Virus record (IMG/VR): IMGVR_UViG_3300018914_000001
Span: 94,515 to 158,514 of that record
DNA from: a virus
DNA length: 64,000 nt
Strand: one strand, 5' to 3'
A model generated the notes under the pieces. That model was not told the origin of the DNA, did no database searches, and worked only from the letters and a program-made list of their open reading frames with translations. A program made the translations under genes and the position numbers. The stretch's first letter is position 1. The number at the start of each line of letters is the position of its first letter. Below, one piece after another: positions 41,767 through 49,300 of the stretch.

Positions 41767-42177
41767 ATGGATTGGGCGAGTCTAGTCACTGAGCCTGTGG
41801 TTGTTGGTGTAACTTCATTAATTACTGGATTTTATGGTTATCTTGTAGCAAAAAAAAGAATTGATAATCAGCTTATTGTTCAGCGTCAAGCTCAACTAGC
41901 TAAAGAGCAAGACAAATTCATGGAAAGGCAAAATGAAATGAATGATGAATTGCGAGAAGAGTTGAGAATTCTAAAGGAATCGTTTCTGTTAGAGCAGAAA
42001 CGAAACGTAGCTTTAGAACAGAAGCTGGAAGAATGGGAAAAGAAATATTATGCCCTAGACGCAGAGTGGAAAGCTAAATATCAAGCACTAGAGGAAGAAA
42101 ACAAAGGGTTGATTATTCGTATTAACGAATTAGAAAGAAAATACGGAGTAAAGGAGGATGGAAAAAATGACAATTAA
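41767..42177 (+). CDS. Membrane-anchored coiled-coil protein of the lysis cassette
   Basis: Start at ATG 41767 behind AGAGGTGA. 136 residues: one transmembrane segment at about 8-27 (TEPVVVGVTSLITGFYGYLV), then a long Glu/Lys/Gln coiled coil to the C-terminus. Similar small proteins accompany holins and endolysins in Bacillus phages. It may help holin function or connect membrane and wall. The 3' end overlaps the endolysin ribosome site and start. Confidence 0.6.
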   Translation: MDWASLVTEPVVVGVTSLITGFYGYLVAKKRIDNQLIVQRQAQLAKEQDKFMERQNEMNDELREELRILKESFLLEQKRNVALEQKLEEWEKKYYALDAEWKAKYQALEEENKGLIIRINELERKYGVKEDGKNDN

Positions 42178-43618
42178 AATTTGTATTGACGCAGGTCATG
42201 GTGGCTATGATGCTGGAGCAGTCAACAAAATAACAGGTCTTAAAGAAAAAAACCTTACTCTAGCTGTCGCAATTCGTCTAAAGAAGCTCTTACTTGCAGA
42301 TGGTCGCTTCTCTGTTGTTATGACAAGAGAAGGTGATTATGCTCCAAAGCATCTTGAAGGTGATACACTAGGAGAGCTGAAAGCGAGAGCGAGTATTGCG
42401 AATGCTTTTGGTGCAGATTTGATGGTTTCTATTCATTTTAATGCATTCAATGGCTCTGCTCACGGAGTAGAAGCTCTTGATTATAATGGTCAGGGCATTG
42501 GTCGCAAAGTAGCACAATCCCTTGTCGATATTTTAGCACGAGAAGAGGGGCTTGTGAATCGTGGTGTTAAGTCAACCAATAAAACTTTTGCAGTAATCAG
42601 AGAGACTATTTGCCCTGCTGTTATTACTGAAAGTGCATTCATTGATAATGCAGAAGACATTGCAAAATTTGATGAGGCAAATGAGTGGGACAAGCTCGCT
42701 ATGTATCACTACAGGGCAATTTGTGCTGGTTTTAACCTTACCCCTAACTCTACCCCTCAGCCTGTATCACAAAAGTCGCAAAAGGCGTTATACAGGCTCT
42801 TGGTGGCTAATAAACAGGTAGGAGCCTACAGCGTAAAAGATAACGCTGTTAAAGCAGGGTGGGATATCTATAATAATGGAAATGCAAATGTTATCATGAT
42901 AACTCCAGAGGGGTACAAGTATACATTCCATCTACACCAAGACGAGAACCCCGCAAGTCATCTTATCGTAAAAACTCCTATTATGGGAAATTCGATTGCA
43001 AGTGCTTATCAAATGGCTTGTTTTGCAAGACAGAAAAATCCTTCTTTTGATTACAAAATTGCTGAGGCTTATGCTCTTATAGGTGCTAAATATGGTATTC
43101 GTTCAGATATCGCTTTTTGTCAGGCAATTGTGGAAACTGGTTGGTTTAAATTTTCTGACGGAACTGCCGTAAAGCCTGAACAGCACAACTATTGCGGATT
43201 AGGAGTGACATCTAAAGGTGAGATAGGGGCTTCATTTGAGACAATTGAAAAAGGTGTAACAGCTCATATCCAGCATTTGTTTGCTTATGCTAATGCACAG
43301 CCGCTACCATTTAACGAATTGATTATTGATCCAAGATTTAAATATGTTCAACGTGGCATAGCACCCTATTGGGAGGATTTAAATAATCGCTGGGCTATGA
43401 ACCCTAGATATTCTGATCTTATCCTAAAAATTTACAATGACCTTTTGAAATTTCAAATTGATGAGATTGCTATTGCTCTTAAAGTATTGCAAGAAAATCA
43501 AGTAATTGCAAGTCCTGATTATTGGATGACTTATGCCAGAGAAGGTCAGACTCCAGAGGGAAAATGGGTTGCTCAGTTAATTATCAATATGGCAAATAAA
43601 CTAAAAGGAGGCGTATAA
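42167..43618 (+). CDS. Endolysin: N-acetylmuramoyl-L-alanine amidase with glucosaminidase-like C-domain
   Basis: Start at ATG 42167 behind AAAGGAGG, overlapping the previous gene. 483 residues. Residues 2-185 are an Amidase_3 zinc hydrolase (DAGHGG with His, REGDYAPKHLE with Glu, SIHFNAF with His, ITESAFI with Glu). Residues about 205-275 look like a SPOR wall-binding domain (YRLLVANKQVGAYSVKDNAV). Residues about 290-435 form a lysozyme/glucosaminidase-like domain (YGIRSDIAFCQAIVETGWF, NYCGLGV). Two catalytic activities against peptidoglycan would release progeny. The absence of a signal peptide means export depends on the holin encoded next. Confidence 0.9.
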   Translation: MTIKICIDAGHGGYDAGAVNKITGLKEKNLTLAVAIRLKKLLLADGRFSVVMTREGDYAPKHLEGDTLGELKARASIANAFGADLMVSIHFNAFNGSAHGVEALDYNGQGIGRKVAQSLVDILAREEGLVNRGVKSTNKTFAVIRETICPAVITESAFIDNAEDIAKFDEANEWDKLAMYHYRAICAGFNLTPNSTPQPVSQKSQKALYRLLVANKQVGAYSVKDNAVKAGWDIYNNGNANVIMITPEGYKYTFHLHQDENPASHLIVKTPIMGNSIASAYQMACFARQKNPSFDYKIAEAYALIGAKYGIRSDIAFCQAIVETGWFKFSDGTAVKPEQHNYCGLGVTSKGEIGASFETIEKGVTAHIQHLFAYANAQPLPFNELIIDPRFKYVQRGIAPYWEDLNNRWAMNPRYSDLILKIYNDLLKFQIDEIAIALKVLQENQVIASPDYWMTYAREGQTPEGKWVAQLIINMANKLKGGV

Positions 43619-43620
43619 TA

Positions 43621-43929
43621 ATGTTAGAGAGATTGAAAAATCCAATCTTCTTGGCGGCTGTAGCTAGCTTGATTTACCAAATTATTTCTAGGTATGTAGA
43701 AGTCGATCCTACTATGTATGGAAATATTGTAAACATCATCACTTTCATTCTTATTGGTGGAGGTGTATGGAGTACATTTAGCGGAAGTGGTTCAAATATA
43801 CCACAAATGCCAGCAGAACCTAATTTACCAGCTTTGCCAGAAATGAAATTTTCTCAGCCCCTAGATGATCCAATGATTGATGAGGCTCATCAAGTGGATG
43901 ATCTTCCTGAATTGCCAAGTATAAAATAA
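43621..43929 (+). CDS. Holin
   Basis: 102 residues, ATG behind AAAGGAGG and 3 nt after the endolysin stop. Two transmembrane segments (about 8-24 and 34-52, with NIVNIITFILIGGGVWS) and a Pro/Asp-rich cytoplasmic tail match small class II holins of the phage holin 1 (phi-LC3) type. It would form membrane pores that release the endolysin at a set time. It is the last gene of the rightward unit. Confidence 0.82.
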   Translation: MLERLKNPIFLAAVASLIYQIISRYVEVDPTMYGNIVNIITFILIGGGVWSTFSGSGSNIPQMPAEPNLPALPEMKFSQPLDDPMIDEAHQVDDLPELPSIK

Positions 43930-43964
43930 GGGTAGGATAAAATCGTCTTCTTGCCTAGCTTACA

Positions 43965-44008
43965 AAAAATAACCCCACTAGCATAACAACTCTAGTGGGG
44001 TTATTTTT
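43965..44008. terminator. Bidirectional terminator between late and leftward units
   Basis: A 17-bp AT-flanked stem (AAAAATAACCCCACTAG, 43965-43981, and its complement, 43992-44008) has T-tracts at either end, so it can stop both converging transcripts. Confidence 0.9.
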
Positions 44009-44045
44009 ATTGGAATACTGCTGTCCCTCTAATATTTTAGGATGT

Positions 44046-44234
44046 CTATAAGCTTCTTGCGACATCCATTAACCCTGCCTCAGCGATTGCCACCATGCGC
44101 TTAGTGACTTCTCCTCCAACTACTCCATTCAAACGAGAAGAAGTGTTAGCGCCCAATTGAATACCCATCTCCTGAGCCACTTCTATCTTCATTTGATCGT
44201 ACAGGTATTGGATGCTTCGCAGTCTCTTTGCCAT
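44046..44234 (-). CDS. Alpha/beta-type small acid-soluble spore protein (SASP)
   Basis: Start at ATG 44234 behind GAAGGGAG. 62 residues with the SASP signature: [19 protein letters not shown] followed by [20 protein letters not shown]. The EVA-Q position corresponds to the spore protease (GPR) cleavage site. SASPs coat spore DNA and shield it from UV and heat. Its place as the last gene of the leftward unit and the upstream promoter suggest separate control. It may protect phage DNA carried inside spores. The family is specific to spore formers, which supports the host assignment. Confidence 0.85.
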   Translation of the reverse strand: MAKRLRSIQYLYDQMKIEVAQEMGIQLGANTSSRLNGVVGGEVTKRMVAIAEAGLMDVARSL

Positions 44235-44266
44235 AGTGGTCAACTCCCTTCGGTGGGGATAAGCCT

Positions 44267-44295
44267 ATTATACCCCAATGAGCAGAAATGCACAA
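44267..44295 (-). promoter_or_regulatory. Promoter for the SASP gene
   Basis: Minus strand TTGTGC (44290-44295) and TATAAT (44267-44272) with 17-bp spacing. It resembles sigma-A; a forespore sigma-G site was not recognised. Confidence 0.5.
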
Positions 44296-44314
44296 GTGGT
44301 AATTACTGGTTGTT

Positions 44315-44497
44315 TCATCTGCTGTCAGGAAGCATACGAATGTTAGCAAACTCTTTTTCGATACCCAACTCTTTGAGAATTGACGTTGCTTCTTCGTACT
44401 TGCCTTCTGCGTCAAGGCTTGCTATTTTTTCAATCAGGTCTTTCTTCTCCTGTGAAAGAATAGTGATCCCTTTTTTGACTTCTCCCCAAGTTTCCAT
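44315..44497 (-). CDS. Small unknown protein, 60 residues
   Basis: Start at ATG 44497 behind TTGAGGAGTG, directly downstream of a sigma-A promoter. Helical and charged (EKKDLIEKIASLDAEGKYEE), possibly a two-helix hairpin. No family is recognised. The next gene downstream on the strand is the SASP, about 80 bp away. Confidence 0.6.
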   Translation of the reverse strand: METWGEVKKGITILSQEKKDLIEKIASLDAEGKYEEATSILKELGIEKEFANIRMLPDSR

Positions 44498-44525
44498 ATT
44501 TAACACTCCTCAATATATTTTCTAT

Positions 44526-44554
44526 ATTATACCTCGGAGTCTAGCATCTGTCAA
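44526..44554 (-). promoter_or_regulatory. Consensus sigma-A promoter on the minus strand
   Basis: TTGACA (44549-44554) and TATAAT (44526-44531) with 17-bp spacing; it overlaps the end of the preceding gene. Confidence 0.75.
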
Positions 44555-44820
44555 CTAGACAAATGGAAATAGCAGTATGTTTCGTTATATTGGAAACTAT
44601 ATTTAAACTCAGCAACCTTCCATTCATTGTCCAGATAAAGTTTTTCCAACTTCTCTTGCACCTTTGGTGGAATGTCAGGAAATGCACTCATGCTGATATG
44701 AATTGAGCCACCAATGTAACGTTTCTCTAACTCTTGGTCAATATAGCGTTCGATGGTATTTGCCATATCCTCATATTCCTTATTTAATTTTTGAATAATA
44801 TCTGATGGTTTAAGTGCCAT
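44551..44820 (-). CDS. Unknown protein, 89 residues
   Basis: ATG 44820 behind AGGAGTGATAAA. A helical first half (IIQKLNKEYEDMANTIERYI) precedes a beta-rich second half with aromatic residues (WKVAEFKYSFQYNETYCYF). No family is recognised. It follows the RusA-like gene by 4 bp and is probably cotranscribed with it. Confidence 0.6.
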   Translation of the reverse strand: MALKPSDIIQKLNKEYEDMANTIERYIDQELEKRYIGGSIHISMSAFPDIPPKVQEKLEKLYLDNEWKVAEFKYSFQYNETYCYFHLSS

Positions 44821-44824
44821 TTTA

Positions 44825-45418
44825 TCACTCCTTTATGGGATTATATTTTGAACAGACAAAAACATCTGCTAATTTCACTATCTCTTCTTGGACTACGGCC
44901 TCTGTTGCATTTTTTAGAATAGAACAGTTGCGTTTGAATCGCTTGCATCCTTGGCATTTTGCATGAAAAATTTTGTAATCTTCCAGTGTATCAAATACGC
45001 CTATGTAGTCTACAGGATGGAAGGTAATCTCAACCCTTGGGTTATTCTTATCATAAAGAATTCGCTGAGTACGCACCAAAACTCTAGAATCATTATCATA
45101 GACAATCTTTTCTAGAGAATCATTGAGCAATTTGTAGATATTGTTGTCGTCCCTGCCTTTACGGTTAAAGTAAATTACGGTGTCCATATAAATAAAGTTA
45201 TCCTTCGTGAACTCGTAATCCCATTGGTATTCATCTTTAGCCATTTGCAATTTGGCTTGTGTGATGATGTCTTTTTTTACCTTTTCGCCCTCTTTAGACA
45301 AGATGCGCTTTCCTGTGGGAACCCATTTCTTGCTATTAGGGTTGTAAGTAGCTTGGTTAATATATAGTGCATTGATTGACACTGGAAGTGGCAATACCAT
45401 TTTCAATAATTTCGACAT
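44825..45418 (-). CDS. rusA: RusA-like Holliday junction resolvase
   Basis: 197 residues, start behind TAAAGGAGCTGA. The motif FNRKGRDDNNIYKLLNDSLE-KIVYDNDSRV carries the Asp residues (about 89-91 and 108) that hold metal in RusA. An extra C-terminal tail has a Cys cluster (CQGCKRFKRNC, later VCSK), suggesting a zinc site, which ordinary RusA lacks. The enzyme cuts branched DNA during recombination or before packaging. It is encoded apart from the helicase and polymerase genes. Confidence 0.78.
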   Translation of the reverse strand: MSKLLKMVLPLPVSINALYINQATYNPNSKKWVPTGKRILSKEGEKVKKDIITQAKLQMAKDEYQWDYEFTKDNFIYMDTVIYFNRKGRDDNNIYKLLNDSLEKIVYDNDSRVLVRTQRILYDKNNPRVEITFHPVDYIGVFDTLEDYKIFHAKCQGCKRFKRNCSILKNATEAVVQEEIVKLADVFVCSKYNPIKE

Positions 45419-45526
45419 TAAATCAGCTCCTTTACCCTCCTCCTTCCATGAGAGGACAAAAAGAGCTAGATCAACATATTTCTCTATGTATCATCATTCA
45501 ATTCCATGTGAATCATCTTCTTTGTT
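45419..45526. other. Short gap with no gene recognised
   Basis: About 110 bp between RusA-like and small membrane protein genes. Only a 10-codon ORF without a convincing use and the RusA ribosome site (GGAGGAGGG and AAAGGAGC) are seen. Confidence 0.5.
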
Positions 45527-45700
45527 TTACCATGTGAATATCGTTAGAAAAATATCTAGGCTAAGCCATCCTGCGATAAGTATAAGAGAGATTGCCGCTA
45601 TTGCTTTTATAAAGAAATTCTTAACTTCGAATATAAGATAAGCATTTATCATCAGGAAAAGAAATACAATGACGTAAAAGGTTGCTTGTAGAAAAGTCAT
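45527..45700 (-). CDS. Small membrane protein, 57 residues
   Basis: ATG 45700 overlaps the preceding stop as ATGA, with GAAAGGAT upstream. The product has two transmembrane helices (FLQATFYVIVFLFLMINAYL and AIAAISLILIAGWLSLDIFL). No family is recognised. Small two-helix proteins of this kind occur in phage early regions, where they may act on the host membrane; that is only an inference. Confidence 0.65.
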   Translation of the reverse strand: MTFLQATFYVIVFLFLMINAYLIFEVKNFFIKAIAAISLILIAGWLSLDIFLTIFTW

Positions 45701-45870
45701 TTTTCATCTATCCTTTCTTTTTTTCTAATCTGATCTAGCTTCTCTTTTCTTGTTTTGGTTGTACGCACATGTGTACTGATAGTTGGTCGTACCCCCCTTT
45801 TGTTAGCAGGATCGCCCTTACCATTACGTTTCAAGTGGTTGCGTTTTCTTTTAGCTTTAGATTGCGACAT
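45697..45870 (-). CDS. Small very basic protein, 57 residues
   Basis: ATG 45870 behind AGGTGATAGGAA. About 40% of residues are Lys or Arg (MSQSKAKRKRNHLKRNGKGD, ending KKERIDEK). It could bind nucleic acid; the pattern also resembles small ribosomal-type proteins, but no family is recognised. It is coupled to the next gene through ATGA. Confidence 0.65.
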   Translation of the reverse strand: MSQSKAKRKRNHLKRNGKGDPANKRGVRPTISTHVRTTKTRKEKLDQIRKKERIDEK

Positions 45871-45876
45871 TTCCTA

Positions 45877-46023
45877 TCACCTACTATCTAATCTAGCTTT
45901 GAACTTGTTACGTATCTTTTCTAAATGCTCCTTAGATATATGACGTGGATAATCTTTACTATAAATCTCTTCATACATCTCTTCTGCACTCTTCCCTCGA
46001 ACCTTTGTGTTTTTTTGAATCAA
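45877..46023 (-). CDS. Small unknown protein, 48 residues
   Basis: Starts at TTG 46023 behind AGAGGTGAT, 14 bp after the expected transcription start of a consensus promoter. The charged sequence (MIQKNTKVRGKSAEEMYEEI) ends in a basic helix. Its first position in the operon implies immediate expression. No family is recognised. Confidence 0.55.
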   Translation of the reverse strand: MIQKNTKVRGKSAEEMYEEIYSKDYPRHISKEHLEKIRNKFKARLDSR

Positions 46024-46043
46024 TTTTATCACCTCTTTTATTA

Positions 46044-46072
46044 ATTATACATTAAGTATGTAGCTAAGTCAA
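46044..46072 (-). promoter_or_regulatory. Sigma-A promoter for the small basic/membrane gene set
   Basis: TTGACT (46067-46072) and TATAAT (46044-46049) on the minus strand with 17-bp spacing. Confidence 0.75.
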
Positions 46073-46085
46073 GAAGAAATTAAGA

Positions 46086-46469
46086 TTATTTTTGAGATTT
46101 GCGAAATGTGGAAAGAAATTCTGTCAATTGCAGACAGTCTAATCCACTATGTCGCCTGTTAGCTTCTTCATACAACAGAAGGTCTTCTTCCCATCCTCCT
46201 TCGTCATCACAGCAGTCGGCACAATATAAGCGCACTCTGTAATCACCATCATCACAGATTGGGTGCTCTTTGCCACACATGGGACAATGTTTAAATTTAC
46301 GAAGTGTGGAAAGCGGAATTAGAGCGTTCATTTCATCAGGGTTAATAGCATTCCACAAAAATCGCAAAAGCTTTTCAATGCTCTCGCTAGTTTCTTTAGC
46401 TACATCACTTTTAATTAAATGATTATTGGCATCAATAATTTTTATTAGACTTTGTACTGCTTTTTGCAT
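46086..46469 (-). CDS. Zinc-finger protein, 127 residues
   Basis: The ATG overlaps the upstream membrane gene by 38 nt, so the start may lie a few codons further in. It has a helical N-terminus and a central zinc ribbon (CPMCGKEHP, then CADCCDD, about 62-85), followed by an acidic helix. A metal-binding, protein-protein role is likely; no family is recognised. Confidence 0.6.
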   Translation of the reverse strand: MQKAVQSLIKIIDANNHLIKSDVAKETSESIEKLLRFLWNAINPDEMNALIPLSTLRKFKHCPMCGKEHPICDDGDYRVRLYCADCCDDEGGWEEDLLLYEEANRRHSGLDCLQLTEFLSTFRKSQK

Positions 46470-46701
46470 TTTGCATTCCCCTCCATTTTTTTGTATCTTC
46501 TTCCCACATTTTCTTGTACTCTTGTTTGTGTCTAATCATACCAATAACACCCCTGATAATTAGGAATCCAACTCCCACAAGCTCTATTAATTGAAGAGCA
46601 AGCTGAATTTTTACAATTGTCTTCATAGAGTCCTCGACAAGAACAAGAAATGCTACTAGCCAAATTGTAACAGCTAGTAGCAAAACGTGCGATTTTTTCA
46701 T
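46432..46701 (-). CDS. Membrane protein, 89 residues
   Basis: Starts at ATG 46701, sharing its first base with the previous stop (TAATG). Two transmembrane segments (VLLLAVTIWLVAFLVLV and IQLALQLIELVGVGFLII) are followed by a basic cytoplasmic tail. It belongs to a run of small membrane protein genes. No family is recognised. Confidence 0.6.
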   Translation of the reverse strand: MKKSHVLLLAVTIWLVAFLVLVEDSMKTIVKIQLALQLIELVGVGFLIIRGVIGMIRHKQEYKKMWEEDTKKWRGMQNAKSSTKSNKNY

Positions 46702-47105
46702 TACTCAAATACCTCTCTGGCTAATTTCGTACCAAGATACTTTGATTGAACACTTCCGCTAATAGAAATGTACTCCTTAGCATCCATGTCATAGAAACTC
46801 CAAGTACCATCTTCGCTTGATACTTGCGCCGCATGATAGAACTTGACTTCTCCAGTGGGAAGCGTGTACTGAATGGAGTAAATGGGAATCTCCTTGAAAT
46901 TAGAGGCGATAATAAAGCATCCAACTAACAGGGCAAAGCCAAGAATACAAATGGACATCATGCTAAAAAAATCAATGGTAGATTGACTCATTTTAGGCTT
47001 CCTTTCTCTCTTTATAGCTTTGTTTATAATTTTTTTGATTTGTCGTTGGTCATTGCGTTTTTCCTGTGGAAGCTTATCTATTTCCTGTTTTATGTAGTCA
47101 AGCAT
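46701..47105 (-). CDS. Single-pass membrane protein, 134 residues
   Basis: ATG 47105 behind AAAGGGGTGAGA. A basic N-terminal helix, a transmembrane segment at about 47-68 (MMSICILGFALLVGCFIIAS) and a C-terminal beta-rich domain (IYSIQYTLPTGEVKFYHAAQ) that would lie outside the cytoplasm if the positive-inside rule holds. No family is recognised. A role in membrane modification or superinfection exclusion is possible but unproven. Confidence 0.6.
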   Translation of the reverse strand: MLDYIKQEIDKLPQEKRNDQRQIKKIINKAIKRERKPKMSQSTIDFFSMMSICILGFALLVGCFIIASNFKEIPIYSIQYTLPTGEVKFYHAAQVSSEDGTWSFYDMDAKEYISISGSVQSKYLGTKLAREVFE

Positions 47106-47560
47106 TATATCTCACCCCTTTGTAAAAGATCGCGAATCCACATAAGACGTGAACAAAACTCTTTCTGAGTCAAGATTGTTTGGTGCGCATCTTTTTTTCC
47201 TATTGAATGTTTCAACACACCATTGCCAGTTGCCAACAGAGCTTTGCGGAAGCCAGTGTTTTTCGCAAGAGCCAGATATGCTCTGTCTAACAAGTCTTGA
47301 TACTCTTGACTGTGTCTATCAATTTCTTGCCCTCGCCAATAAAGCTTCTGCTCCTTCCACCAAGTTTTGCGTTTACCCTTCATCTTGGCTTTGATGCCAA
47401 CAAGTTTGCAAACATGTTCTTGCATGTCGATATTTTTGAATTTAAGACTCTGTAAGAATCCCTCCATGCTGTAACATTCAACTCCATCAATTTCAAACGG
47501 ATGCGGAGCGAAGTTAGACAATGCAGACAAGGGGTAGGTACAACCGCTTCTGATGTCCAT
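47105..47560 (-). CDS. NADAR (YbiA-like) domain protein
   Basis: 151 residues, ATG 47560 behind AAGGAGGTTCC. The opening YPLSALSNFAPHPFEIDGVE, SMEGFLQSLKF and the closing GKKDAHQTILTQKEF follow the NADAR/YbiA family pattern (LSNF.PF.I.G..Y.S.E.....K). Members cleave N-glycosidic bonds of ribose compounds, and some remove ADP-ribose from guanine in DNA, opposing toxins of the DarT type. A phage copy could reverse defence-linked ADP-ribosylation. It shares a base with the next gene. It lies in a run of small unknown genes. Confidence 0.7.
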   Translation of the reverse strand: MDIRSGCTYPLSALSNFAPHPFEIDGVECYSMEGFLQSLKFKNIDMQEHVCKLVGIKAKMKGKRKTWWKEQKLYWRGQEIDRHSQEYQDLLDRAYLALAKNTGFRKALLATGNGVLKHSIGKKDAHQTILTQKEFCSRLMWIRDLLQRGEI

Positions 47561-47573
47561 GTGTGGAACCTCC

Positions 47574-47735
47574 TTATTCGTATGCAGGTTTTATTTTCCA
47601 TCCTATTACAATTCCATTAATATTATAAATAGGCGTTGCCCAATCATACTTTCCCATATAACGAGATACATTCAAAGCAAAATCATCATGCTCAGATCGT
47701 GTCCAATCTCTGTTGACGAACAATTCCCCCACCAT
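47574..47735 (-). CDS. Small unknown protein, 53 residues
   Basis: ATG 47735 directly follows GAGAAAAGG; the exact start is uncertain, as GTG 47732 is also possible. The product (NRDWTRSEHDDFALNVSRYM, then TPIYNINGIVIGWKIKP) is a small alpha/beta chain with no recognised family. It ends 14 bp before the NADAR gene. Confidence 0.5.
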   Translation of the reverse strand: MVGELFVNRDWTRSEHDDFALNVSRYMGKYDWATPIYNINGIVIGWKIKPAYE

Positions 47736-47767
47736 CCTTTTCTCGTTAAAACGGCACTTTTATAGAA

Positions 47768-48016
47768 TTAGAATGGTGTCTCATCGCTATCAAAAACAAT
47801 GAAGAACTTCTCCATCCTACATCTATTGATTATACGATAAGGAAGTTCGCACTCATCTAACGCCTTGATAACGTTGAAATGGCATTTGTCAATATCAGTT
47901 CCAGTAATACGTTTAGTTACAAGCTCTTTAATATGAGCCGCAACGCTGTACCCATACTTTTTCGCGATCTCAGCAAGCTTATCATCGTCTAAAAGTGTTG
48001 TCCCCTTGGCTTTCAT
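47768..48016 (-). CDS. Small unknown protein, 82 residues
   Basis: ATG 48016 with AAAGGAAT upstream. The N-terminal helix-rich part (DDKLAEIAKKYGYSVAAHIK) resembles a ribbon-helix-helix or HTH; the C-terminal part has beta strands (PYRIINRCRMEKFFIVFD). No family is recognised. Confidence 0.55.
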   Translation of the reverse strand: MKAKGTTLLDDDKLAEIAKKYGYSVAAHIKELVTKRITGTDIDKCHFNVIKALDECELPYRIINRCRMEKFFIVFDSDETPF

Positions 48017-48046
48017 GCAATTTTATTCCTTTCGCTAAAAGTTTTG

Positions 48047-48084
48047 TTTTCTCGAAATTGCCTATTAGACAATTTCGAGAAAAA
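48047..48084. other. Perfect hairpin between small genes
   Basis: TTTTCTCGAAATTG (48047-48060) and its complement (from 48070) form a 14-bp stem that contains the stop of the gene at 48065-48328. The minus-strand side has no U-tract, so it is more likely a processing or attenuation hairpin. Confidence 0.5.
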
Positions 48085-48328
48085 GCACTGCACTTTCTTC
48101 TACTTCTTCGTCTAGAAGTTTAGTAGATTGTCTAACATCTAGTCCAACACTTTTTGCAAAATTTGCAATCCTATGGAAAATATAGACATTTGATAATGTC
48201 ATCTCCCCATGACTTATAAGGTACAAAAAGCAGTCTGCTTCATGGGAGGAAAGGTTAGCCTTCATTTTTTCGCGAACTTTAGCATCTAACAGGGAAAACA
48301 TAGCGTGATATTCTTTCTGTACGTTCAT
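48065..48328 (-). CDS. Small unknown protein, 87 residues
   Basis: ATG 48328 behind AAAGGAGAGA. Helical and acidic, with alternating hydrophobic positions (MFSLLDAKVREKMKANLSS, FHRIANFAKSVGLDVRQS). It ends within a long hairpin. No family is recognised. Confidence 0.55.
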   Translation of the reverse strand: MNVQKEYHAMFSLLDAKVREKMKANLSSHEADCFLYLISHGEMTLSNVYIFHRIANFAKSVGLDVRQSTKLLDEEVEESAVLFLEIV

Positions 48329-48345
48329 ATTTAATCTCTCCTTTT

Positions 48346-48792
48346 TTACATTTCGCCCAAAACATCAGAAGCTTTACTGTATAGGTCATGCTCTTCTGGA
48401 GTATTATAATAGTGACTTTGACTACTTAGAATCTCATATAATTTATCTGCTTCTATTTTATTACCCAAAATGAATTCAGTAGTTTGTTCTTCGTAGTTTC
48501 CATGCGTAACAATCCACACTTTCTTAGGTGTTGACATTCTCCTCAACAACTCAGGGATCAGATTCGTTTTCATACTCCAGTCATAAGTAGACCTAGGTTC
48601 ACGTCTACAATTTACAAGGTGATGCTCAACCACATATTTTAATGCTTCATTATTGAGTTTCGGCAGAATCTTTTCAAAGGCATAGCTGTTCATACGTGCT
48701 GATTGGAATTGTTCTTTAGTCACAGAGTTATCTGGTAAAGAATCCACTTCTACAGCTTTTTCGCCAAAGTAAACAATGTTGTTTATGTCCAT
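48346..48792 (-). CDS. Unknown protein, 148 residues
   Basis: ATG 48792 behind AGGAGGAAGG. Alpha-helical with an internal strand pair (KVWIVTHGNYEEQTTEFIL). No motif is recognised. A 12-bp perfect inverted repeat lies 24-57 bp upstream of its start, between it and the small membrane protein gene. Confidence 0.55.
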   Translation of the reverse strand: MDINNIVYFGEKAVEVDSLPDNSVTKEQFQSARMNSYAFEKILPKLNNEALKYVVEHHLVNCRREPRSTYDWSMKTNLIPELLRRMSTPKKVWIVTHGNYEEQTTEFILGNKIEADKLYEILSSQSHYYNTPEEHDLYSKASDVLGEM

Positions 48793-48815
48793 TTTCCTTC
48801 CTCCTGTTGGACAGA

Positions 48816-48848
48816 ATTGTGACAGAGTGCACTTATCTCTGTCACAAT
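48816..48848. repeat. 12-bp perfect inverted repeat (operator or attenuator candidate)
   Basis: ATTGTGACAGAG (48816-48827) and CTCTGTCACAAT (48837-48848) are separated by 9 nt. It spans the end of the small membrane gene and ends 24 bp ahead of the next ATG. Confidence 0.65.
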
Positions 48849-49000
48849 CTTATGCCAGATTTAGCAACTTTCCAGCCAACCATGTTAATAAGCAGAAAGA
48901 TAAGTGCTGACAATTTGACATCCCATCCTGCACTTACCATGTCTTCAATCAATGCAAAGGATAGCACCATTAAAAATATGCCAATGATAAATCGAAGCAT
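48842..49000 (-). CDS. Small membrane protein, 52 residues
   Basis: ATG 49000 behind AAAGAGGGATGCG. Two transmembrane helices (LRFIIGIFLMVLSFALIEDM and LSALIFLLINMVGWKV), a short basic end (KSGIRL). No family is recognised; the stop lies within the inverted repeat. Confidence 0.6.
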   Translation of the reverse strand: MLRFIIGIFLMVLSFALIEDMVSAGWDVKLSALIFLLINMVGWKVAKSGIRL

Positions 49001-49018
49001 ACGCATCCCTCTTTCCGA

Positions 49019-49288
49019 TTATTTGTTTGAATATTTAGAGTGGCAAGTGACACATTGAGATTTTGGATTTTCCAAACCCCAATCACTTCTATCATAGACT
49101 ATTCGTTTTCTTTTATACTTCATCCAAAATATTCTTTTGCAAGTGATGCAAGACCAAAACCCTATCAGCCACATAGGTAATACAATAGCAAAAGCAGTAA
49201 CGATACCTATGAAAAGCCACAGAGGAAGAAAGATAGGTGGAGTCTTTTTACTCCACCTTCCAAGTACATTTAAGATATTATCCCACAT
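49019..49288 (-). CDS. Membrane protein with zinc ribbon, 89 residues
   Basis: ATG 49288 with AAGTGGTGGTATAA upstream. Two transmembrane segments (PPIFLPLWLFIGIVTAFAIV and LPMWLIGFWSCI) lead to CITCKR and CVTC, two CxxC pairs that probably hold zinc. The pattern resembles phage or host zinc-ribbon membrane proteins of unknown function. Confidence 0.6.
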   Translation of the reverse strand: MWDNILNVLGRWSKKTPPIFLPLWLFIGIVTAFAIVLPMWLIGFWSCITCKRIFWMKYKRKRIVYDRSDWGLENPKSQCVTCHSKYSNK

Positions 49289-49300
49289 TTATACCACCAC

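Noticed and set aside
44267-44295. Forespore sigma-G promoter for the SASP gene
   Set aside because: The -35 and -10 fit sigma-A; no convincing GHATR and CATNHTA pair at correct spacing was found.
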